From: Magnolia sinica | Lineage: Eukaryota; Streptophyta; Magnoliopsida; Magnoliales; Magnoliaceae | DNA length: 64,000 nucleotides | Direction: 5' to 3' | Assembly (NCBI RefSeq): GCF_029962835.1 | Contig: NC_080590.1 | Location: 63,982,001-64,046,000, forward strand | Shown here: positions 56,581 to 64,000 of the stretch, one piece after another | Numbering within the stretch: position 1 is the first letter of the stretch | How the letters are laid out: each line of letters starts with the position of its first letter | Translations under genes and position numbers: made by a program | The notes under the pieces: model-generated | Database searches by the model: none | Told to the model about the DNA's origin: nothing | What the model saw: only the letters and a program-made list of their open reading frames with translations

Positions 56581-59500
56581 TGTAGCGACCTTTGAAATTT
56601 TTGTGCTAATCTTTCCTTAAGTAGTTGTTTTTGGGGTAATTAGCGCTATACTCGATTGCTTGTGAAATTCGCATCAATCACTTTAAATTGTATCTGCATG
56701 GCTCAAAACTTGTAGATTAGTTAGCGCTATGTTACTCTGAAATCTGGGATCCATCGCTAAATCCAGTTGTTCTAGGAAAGTTTTGGAAGTTGTGGATCAG
56801 ACCTGGACAACGCGTCGAAAGTCCGATAGCGATGATCTTAGGCTGTTGCGGTCACTATGTTGGGCTTGACCATCACCTCAAAAATTAAGTCCATGTGATG
56901 TTCTGGGTCGATTTGATTGAGTTCAAAGTGAAGAGTGTGAGAACGGTTGGATATTTAGTAAGCTTTTATGAAATCTGAGTCGTGTCGCTTGGGCGATGAT
57001 TTTAAGTTATCTGACCGTTGGATTCTGACCCAATTTTACCCTCTAATCAGGGAAGGTGGCCCAGGCATATCCTTGTGCTTGTGGACCTGATCGAGATTCT
57101 GTGACCGTTGAATTAAGTGTGGTCCGCCACGGCTGATCTGAAGAGCCAGTTGGTACGAAAACTCTGCTTGACCTAGATCCATGGTCAATGAGCTTAAGTC
57201 CGACCTTTCTTGGTTATAGGCCCACCAGAAGTGCTTCATTGGATCGTAAGAGGCAGGTTTTGGTTATACCCTAAGTATACCTTAGCCCTGGGGTTATTTT
57301 CATCAATTATAGGCTTATTTATAGTCCTTAAACCCTAGCCCTCTTTTCCATACGAATTTTCTCTAACCCTAGCTTGGAAAGAGAGTGGAAAAGAGAGAGA
57401 AAGTGAGAGAGAAGTTGGTGAATCATCTTGGATTCTTTCCTGTTCTTCTACATCCTTGAACCTTCACTTTGAATCGTTATTCTGACAATTCTGAGTTCAT
57501 CTTGGGGTAAGTTAACCTAACCCTAATCTGTGTTAGAGCTTAGATTAGTCTTGGTGTTATTGTATCTCATTTCTATCCTTGTTTTAGGGTATTCTATCGC
57601 CGTTGACGAAGACAACTCGTCTAAATCAGTTCAGTGTTTCTTTCCTTGCTTAAGGTGCGGACTTTAAGTGTATAGGTTATGGTTTTTAAGGCTTTCAATG
57701 CCAGTTAGTGATTTATTCTTGTTATGGATGAGATTTCACATGCCAAATGTTGTATTTATGTTGCGTTCCTGATATGCATGTGTTATATTGAGATTTGTGT
57801 ATTCTATGTGTATGTATAAAGTACCGTATACGTATAAATTATGCACTTGTTTGCCATGATTATTTGTCATGTATGCATGCTAGATGTGTGTGTGATAACT
57901 CCTTGGTAAAAGGAATTGTCCAAGTGCTCGTTTTTCAACATACGTCATGTATGTTGTACCATGTATTCTAAGTGTTTGTAAAAATGCATGAATGATCTAA
58001 AGTGTAACTTATTACACTAATTGCGAGCATTGAGAAGTGATTCTCAACACTCCTATTGATGTGCATGATTTTCTTCTTGCTAGTTACATTCCATTTTATT
58101 TAAATTCAAGCATTACTTATGCTTACAATTATGTTAAGTTGATATTCCTCAAGTGCTTACGTACCATGGCTTGAGTTGTTGTTTCCTTTACTGTTCTACA
58201 TTCAATTCATATATCTGTTGTAGTGTAATGTGTTTGGGACTATGCATTAGTCCAGGAAATCGGTAATCTGCTTTATGATCGTGGCTGAGGTTGTTTTCGC
58301 CACGTAGGACGTATTAGACGAACCCGAGTCGTATTAGAGTTGTCGGCAGTGGTTTGGCCACGTGGAGTGTTTGCGCACTCTATATCGCTCAACTCAACGT
58401 GCGCTTGTGCTAGTCGAGTTCGTCAAGTAACCCGATTGTCCGTTGTATGTTCACTATGTATGGACGCTATTGCTTGAATCTAGGGTACCGAACTTAACAG
58501 TAAAATCCTATTAACCATGGTACCTTGATTCGCTAAGACTCATGAGCCGGACATGGTGGTATGGGACACCGTGGTCGAGCTGTCGGCCTACACTGGGGTG
58601 ACGAGCCTCCCCGTAGTGACCAGTGAGCAACTAAACTCGTGAGCCGATTATGGTGGTATGGGACACTATATTCGTGCTGTCGGCCTACATTGATTGGTGA
58701 CGAGCCCTTTGTAATAACCTCGAGCATGCCTGGATACCGCATTGAGGTGACGAGCCTTAGTGTAGTAGCGAAGGTATGAAAGGCGTGCATTGATTGGTGA
58801 CGAGCCCTTTGCTACGACCTGAAACCATATGATCGTATGAGATGTCTAGGACTGACGACCCTAGAATGGATCACTGTTTAGATGGTGACATGAGGAAGGT
58901 ATCTTAACTTCCCAATCCTGCTGTATGAAAAGGACTAATAACAACTTGGTAATCATATCCATGCACCGCATTTGCATGTGCTTTATAGATATGGCGCACT
59001 TTGAGGTGGTGTCATGCGTAACGTAAAATGAAGACGCTGAGGGTGTACGCGTGAGGGCACGCATCATTCCGCATACATCATTGCATTAACAAGAGTACTT
59101 AGGACTTGTTTAATTGTTCTGCTTTATCATTACTGCTTGATTGAACTGATAACATGTTAACTAGTACCTTATTGTTCCACTGAGTTGATCACTCACTCCC
59201 ACGTTCTGGGGCGGTGTTAAACACCCACCAGACTCTGTCTTAGGTTCTGATGTTGCAGATGTTGATGCGACTTCTGAGGCAGAGCGGGAGATGGATGATG
59301 ATGAGGCTGCTTTCTCTTATATACAGTTTTCAGACGGGTTCTAGCGAGCCTTGGTCTGATGCGCGGGATGCTCGGATTATTTTTGGGAATTTAAATGATG
59401 TAACTTGATACTTATAATTTTGATAAGTAACACTTTCATACGACCTGATTTGTATATGTACTTCAGGGATTTCCACTTGTATACATATTTTTCTATAAGT

Positions 59501-59676
59501 CTTCCGCTTGCTTTATTCACTTATCCCTGAATTATATCTGTGTTTTAGCTTAATCTATTCCATGTTTTATGCACTAATACAGTCAACATACATTCATCAT
59601 TAAATATATTGCATAAGTAATGTTTTGGAACTCGGGAGCTAAGTTATGCTCAACCCTCGAATTTCAGGGCGTTACA
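56581..59676 (+). mobile_element. Gypsy solo LTR inserted in copia element
   Basis: 3096 bp from TGTAGCGACC to TTTCAGGGCGTTACA, flanked by the perfect target duplication TAACT (56576-56580 and 59677-59681). When removed, the copia RT frame (QQEGIDYEETFSPVAKF side and the KADSTIDKYKA side) joins up. It is related to the LTR of the Gypsy element at 7593-20864, in opposite orientation: shared blocks include TCATACAGCA/GGATTGGGAAG, GTGACGAGCC repeats and the CCTTAAACCC region after a TATA-like TTATTTATAG (57315-57324). No internal region is left. Confidence 0.92.
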
Positions 59677-59681
59677 TAACT

Positions 59682-60280
59682 AATCATGCTTTATACTTGT
59701 CTATTGTACTATCTGCCTTTCTTTTGATCTTTAGTACCCATTTGTTACGTATCGCTTTGTGATTAAAAGACAGATTAATAAGTTCCTAGACTTTATTCTT
59801 TTCCATGGAAGCAATCTCTTCGTCCATAGCATTCACCGAATCGGCCGAGTTAGAAGATAATAATGCATCTTGATACGAATCAGGTTCATCATTATCAACT
59901 GCAACGCAAGAGAATGTTTGCCCCTCAATATCGAAGTATCTTCGGGGAATCAATCCTCTTTCGCTTCGACGTAACTCAGGAGTCTGCTGAGATGTCCTCC
60001 CATTGTCCTGACGAATTATAGGAACATCATCATCTTAAGAAGCAGAACTCCCACTCTCCTGAGATACATCGAATATTTCAAAAAGTTATATTGGAACCTT
60101 TTGTTTAATTCGGCTTGGGTATCTATCTTCAACGAAGGTCACGTCACAGGATTCTATCTCAATCCATCGTCCATGGTCTTCATAAACTAGAATGCATCCC
60201 TTTGAATGCATATGGTACCTTATGAACACGCATTCAATGGTTTTACTATCAAGTTTACCTCTATGCGGGGTAGGTAGCAA
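59682..60280 (-). pseudogene. copia integrase C-terminus to RT linker (broken)
   Basis: Contains LLPTPHRGKLDSKTIECVFI with RYHMHSKGCILVYED, the conserved end of the copia integrase region (KLDPKTIKCVFIGY-type), followed by WIEIESCDVTFVEDRYPS. The rest (59682-60085) is a variable linker with stops, in keeping with its position before the RT. Confidence 0.75.
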
Positions 60281-60298
60281 AACATATCCTAAAGATCC

Positions 60299-61009
60299 CT
60301 AAGGGCATAGGTTGGCTAGAGAAGGAATCCTCTCAGACCACATCTCATATGGGGTCTTAGGAATGGATTTGGATGATACTCTATTAAGGACGTAGACGGC
60401 TGTTAATAGTGCATCTCCCCAGAATGTGGTAGAGAGATTGGCTTGTGCGATCATCGATCTAACCATGTCCAATATTGTCATATTCCTTCTCTCAGCAACA
60501 CCATTTTGTTGTGGAGTGTAAGCCATTGTGTACTGCCGAACAATACCAATATTTTCACAATATGATTTAAACGTTTTAGATGTATACTCGCCACATCTGT
60601 CAGATCGAAGGATTTTAATCTTTTTTTCAAGTTGATTTTCCACCTCAGCTTTATATTTAAGAAAACAATCAAAAGCCTCAGATTTGTGTGAGATGAGATA
60701 CACATATCCATAGCACGAGTAATCGTCAATGAAAGTGACAAAATATTGACATCCATTTCTAGTATGTACATTAAAGGGTCCACAGATATCTGAATGAATT
60801 ATCTCTAGTGTGCCCTTGGACCTAGCTACTTTGAAAAATGGTTTCTTTGAAGTCTTTCCGGGCACACAATGTTCACAAAATGGCAAATCAACTTTGGATA
60901 AGGAGTCTAACAGACTAGAACGTACTAGTCTTATCATACGATCCTTTCCGATGTGACCTAACCTCGCGTGCCATTTTTGAGATTCAGATATTACAGTTTC
61001 ATTCGACAT
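60299..61009 (-). pseudogene. copia integrase
   Basis: The longest open piece of the copia element, 236 codons. It begins in the pre-integrase zinc region (WHARLGHIGKDRM ... FCEHCVPGK), then has the DDE core: Asp in IIHSDICGPFNV, Asp in RSDRCGEYTSK (family: RSDRGGEY, so one Gly is Cys here), Glu in PQQNGVAERRNMT. It ends ESKSIPKTPYEMWS-like SSKSIPKTPYEMWSERIPS. The three catalytic acids are present. Confidence 0.92.
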
Positions 61010-61078
61010 AGTAGATAAAGCAAGAGAGGCATTATCACAATCTACATCTAGAATAAATAAATCTGAAATTAAATTTTT

Positions 61079-61297
61079 CTATGCAAAGATGAAGTTATTC
61101 AATCTCAAAGAAACTCTTATCCCGGAAAATCGAATATCAAAACCATCAAATAATAACCTAGAAATAGAAATTAAATTCCGACGCATCCCCGGTGCATAAA
61201 GAGTATCATGGAGGATTATTATTCGCCCTATACGCGTACGGAGATGGAAAATGCCAATCCCTAATACGTCTTCAACAGCGTTATTGCCCATGTACAC
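61079..61297 (-). pseudogene. copia protease-to-integrase segment
   Basis: Reads VYMGNN-type MYMGNNAVEDVLGIG, then LHDTLYAPGMRRNLISISRL and LFDGFDIRFSG. This is the well-conserved stretch between the copia protease and the integrase zinc domain (DVLYxPxMRRNLLSVSxL). The protease active site should lie at about 61300-61460, where the frame is interrupted and no clean D-S/T-G is visible. Confidence 0.78.
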
Positions 61298-61594
61298 CTT
61301 CTAACTTCCCTTGGCTATAGGTCAGAATTCCTCGAGTCCTCGACGACTCCATTTCACGTGCTTTGTTGCGCCTGAATTCAAAATCCACTTGTTAGATATA
61401 GTATCAACGGAAAGGATTTTCGAACAAACACCTACATATAAAGTATCTAGTAACTGAGAAATTACCATCTTTTTATGGGCACACTGCCGAGCATAATGGC
61501 GGAAATTTTCATAGACAAAACAGACTATATTTGTCTTTTTCTGCTTCTTCTTTCCATTCCCCTTCTTAAGATTTGGAAAAGGGGCTGTGGTCTT

Positions 61595-62313
61595 CTATTT
61601 TTGGTTATTTTTTTTCGCCTTCTTGCGAGCTTTAAGCTGTTTCTTATTAGCTTTTCGCTTATGGGTTTCTGCTATAAAGGCCTTGATTGAACCTAATTGA
61701 ATTGCATTTATTTCAACCTTACGTACCAAGTGACCACATAAGTTTCTGAACGTTGTGATAGAATCAGTATGGTTCAGAATTCTTTTGATTTGGGCCCAAG
61801 ATTCAGGAAAGGAACGGTGCATGACTATAATCTTTTGATTTTCAGTCAATTTACACCTAACATTCCTAAGGGCACCTATCAGTTGCTCCATCTTACGGAT
61901 ATGATCTTTGATGGGACAGCCGACTGACATCCTATACTCCTGGAATTCTAATTCCATTGCCCGAACTTTCGCATCTGACTTTTGCGTATAGGCATTTGTC
62001 AGTGCTTCCTATATTCCCTTAGCGGTTTCATGCACTTCATACATTGGTATGATTTCTTTGTGCATAGTGGTAAGAAGGACAGTATGAGATGAGCGATTCT
62101 GTTTTCGCCACTTATTGTAGCGACTCATCGCAACCCTATGTTCTAGTAAATTTCCATTTTCAGCCAATATGGGTCCTCTTGAACTTCATCGAGTGTGTGC
62201 GATATGTCGTCCTCGTGCAGAAGGCACCGCACCATGCGGGACCAGTCTTCGTAGTTGTCACCGTCGAAATGTTATCCATTCAGCTCTTCAGCGATTAACG
62301 CTTTGGTGGTCAT
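61595..62313 (-). pseudogene. copia gag (broken)
   Basis: The likely start is the ATG at 62311-62313 (MTTKALIAEELNG, stop, HFDGDNYEDWSRMVRCLLHE), a UBN2-type copia gag. After further stops near 62130-62160 it continues MELEFQEYRMSVGCPIKDHI, LIGALRNVRCKLTENQKIIV and a lysine-rich tail. The stop in the first line (TAA after NG) and the later ones disable it. Confidence 0.8.
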
Positions 62314-62676
62314 CTCTACATTGCATGAGTATCACTACTTAGCTATGATCTAAGGTATTGACTCTGATCATCAGTATTTCTACGTGTTACACAAATTTTC
62401 AGAGTATAAAAGTAGTCAACACATCTTAACGAGATCTGAAAGTCCACATACTTGAATGGGCGGTGTAGAACAATCAAGTTCTCTATTTAGGATAAAATTG
62501 ATGCTTTTATAAAATTATAATTGTATAACATGTAATCTTCCATTACTTGATTGCATGCATCATTTAGTAGAGGAGAATAAATTTCCACTCAGGTTATGCA
62601 CAACCTTTATTTATAGAGAGCATCTAAGCACTAAATTTTATATTTTCCAATGAAAAATTTAGGGAGGGCTTAGAAC
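62314..62676 (-). mobile_element. leader and possible 5' LTR of copia element
   Basis: Minus strand TGATGATCAGAGTC at about 62354-62367 is a degenerate initiator tRNA-Met primer site (TGGTATCAGAGC). Beyond it, about 300 bp with a minus-strand TATA CTATAAATAAA (62607-62616) may be the 5' LTR. It does not resemble the putative 3' LTR at 53560-54037. Confidence 0.4.
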
Positions 62677-62735
62677 CACTACACCAAAATTATTGCTCAG
62701 AAACGGCTATGATTTTGGTTTAGGAACCGTTCCTG
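62677..62735 (+). mobile_element. CACTA-like transposon terminus
   Basis: CACTACACCAAAATTATTGC fits a CACTA terminal repeat. Subterminal phrases AACGGCTATG, GGAACCGTTCC and GGGAACGATTTT follow. It begins right where the copia region ends. The opposite terminus (TTTTGGTGTAGTG) is not in the window. Confidence 0.6.
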
Positions 62736-62859
62736 ATGCAAACCATACCTGACAGTTGGAATAGGGAACGATTTTATAGCTTAATTAGGGCAAAATATTT
62801 CATTCCGCGAGACCGCATGCTTCAAAACCCAAAATCCTATTTTCAACTGCAGCCACACC

Positions 62860-62902
<43 letters not shown>

Positions 62903-63419
62903 GAGGCTAGGCAGCCACGTCTGCTTCATCACAGGGTTGGATAACCCTAGCCGCCGCAGTCCAGTCACCACCATCACGGAGTTTTTTTTTTTTTTTGAAT
63001 CTGATTTCGAGGATGGGATCGCCATTAATGGTGGTCAACAAGCAGGGGAAGATGCGGATTGCCACTGTAAGCCATGGCAAATCTGAGTTTCAGTGTGAGT
63101 CTAAGGGCCATCCATGGCTGCTTGCACCAAAATCCGATGTCGCAGATGGATTGCCACTGTAAACTAGGGTTTCTCTCGCTCTCCATCCTTCCCTTTCTCT
63201 CTCTCTCCATCTGTTTGTAGAGGGAGAGAGGATCTCGACTGTTGGATTTGAAGATGCTCGACGTCTCACGCATGTAGAAAGAGCTCGTGGAATGCAATCA
63301 GATAAATCGACGTTGGGCATCAGCATAGAGCTGTGTCCTTCTCAGTCATTTTCCCTTCTGCCCTTTTCCCTTCTCCTTCCCCAAGTCGGGCAGTTCATTG
63401 GTTGATATGTATGCGCAAT
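62736..63419 (+). other. non-coding segment inside CACTA-like element
   Basis: Looks like captured or 5'UTR-like sequence: CT microsatellite, AACCCTAGCCGCCGCAG, and the direct repeat GGATTGCCACTGTAA (63056-63070 and 63139-63153). None of its ORFs has a recognisable product. Confidence 0.4.
62864..62898. repeat. (CT)n microsatellite
   Basis: Uninterrupted CT run of about 35 bp inside the CACTA-like segment. Confidence 0.95.
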
Positions 63420-63888
63420 CCTGTCGAGCACTTTGTGCAGCTGATCGATACATTCACTAGCATTGAAGACCAGGTTCGATTTGGATGTCTTTGTTGGCAG
63501 TTAGCTGGTTGATATGTATGCAAAATATGGGGAAATTCGGGATGCTCGGCAGATGTTCGATGAAATGTCAGACAGCAATGTGGTTTCTTGGAGCGGAATG
63601 ATATATGGATATGCTCAGCTCGGCGAAGATGAGGAGGCTCTGAGGCTGTTTAAACGGGCTTTGGCTGCTGATTTGGCTGTTAACGATTTTACTTACTCGA
63701 GTGTGATTCGGGTCTTTGCTTGAAGACGAGCTTCAATTCATCAAGCTTCGTGGGTAGTTCTTTGATTTCTTTGTATTCAAAGTGCGGCATTGTTGAGGAA
63801 GCTTATCGCGTGATCAATCAAATGCCTGACAGAAATCTTGGTGCATGGAATTCGATGCTGATTGCATGTGCCCATGTAAAACGACCGT
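63420..63888 (+). pseudogene. MEF1-like PPR protein fragment (broken)
   Basis: Pentatricopeptide repeat (E/DYW-class) coding sequence: TRFDLDVFVGS, TAG, LVDMYAKYGEIRDARQMFDE, NVVSWSGMIYGYAQLGEDEE, LAVNDFTYSSVIRVFA, TGA, then in another frame TSFNSSSFVGSSLISLYSKC, GIVEEAYRVINQMPDRNL and WNSMLIACAHVKRP before a TGA. The wording matches, as far as I recall, the mitochondrial RNA editing factor MEF1 (At5g52630) more than other PPRs. About 17 residues (the LELGKQIHG-type segment) are missing at the frameshift near 63722. The start and C-terminal domains are absent. Position between two CACTA-type ends suggests transposon capture. Confidence 0.75.
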
Positions 63889-63928
63889 GAAGGCAATGTG
63901 TCTTAGGCAAGTCCTGGACATTGGTGAT

Positions 63929-64000
63929 CACTACACCAAATTTTTTATCCATATTTGAAATTCGATTTTGATGTCTCTTGCATTTCTAAAGATTTTGTCT
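63929..64000 (+). mobile_element. second CACTA-like terminus
   Basis: CACTACACCAAATTTTTTATCC, sharing the first 12 bases with 62677 and in the same orientation. It may start another, nested CACTA element that continues beyond the window. Confidence 0.5.

Overview
This is nuclear plant DNA with no sign of a bacterial or organellar source. It has long introns, GT-AG splice sites, CT/GA microsatellites and dense nested LTR retrotransposons. The very frequent GTGGGNCCCAC / CATCAAGGTGGGCC phrases resemble magnoliid tree genomes in my experience, but that lineage guess is weak. No prokaryote-style system, CRISPR array, rRNA or intact tRNA gene was found.

Positions 1-34533 form a stack of nested insertions. 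A gag fragment (1-668) abuts the truncated 3' LTR of a non-autonomous minus-strand element (669-2456 + 24545-26105; internal 26106-27563; 5' LTR 27564-34533). That 3' LTR was split by solo LTR A (2457-24544, target duplication CCCAC on both sides). LTR A was split by solo LTR B (5191-22992), and LTR B holds a Ty3/Gypsy chromovirus (7593-20864) plus a MITE-like inverted repeat. The chromovirus still shows gag, protease, RT, RNase H, integrase and chromodomain, plus an extra ORF upstream of gag, all broken by stops. The 5' LTR was entered by a copia-type solo LTR (28044-29928).

Positions 34534-44400 hold another stack. A plus-strand solo LTR (35666-44395, target duplication TATAT) contains a third copy of the A/B family (35871-42043), rich in minisatellites and GTGGGNCCCAC palindromes, and a SINE with a 16-bp target duplication. 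Positions 44401-49290 are gene-poor, with an unrecognised ORF, a 75-bp tandem duplication before a TATA box, and hAT-like MITE remnants.

The only clear host gene is on the minus strand at 49298-53226: nine phase-consistent exons of a PQT3/RBBP6-like E3 ubiquitin ligase (DWNN end, CCHC knuckle, RING). Its first exon is not in view. Upstream of exon 2 lie a LINE 3' tail, a decayed Ty1/copia element (about 53560-62676) interrupted by a solo LTR (56581-59676, target duplication TAACT), and CACTA-like termini flanking a broken MEF1-like PPR pseudogene (63420-63888).

The host gene probably acts in ubiquitination. Almost everything else is transposon sequence in different stages of decay, and the nesting gives a relative order of insertion.
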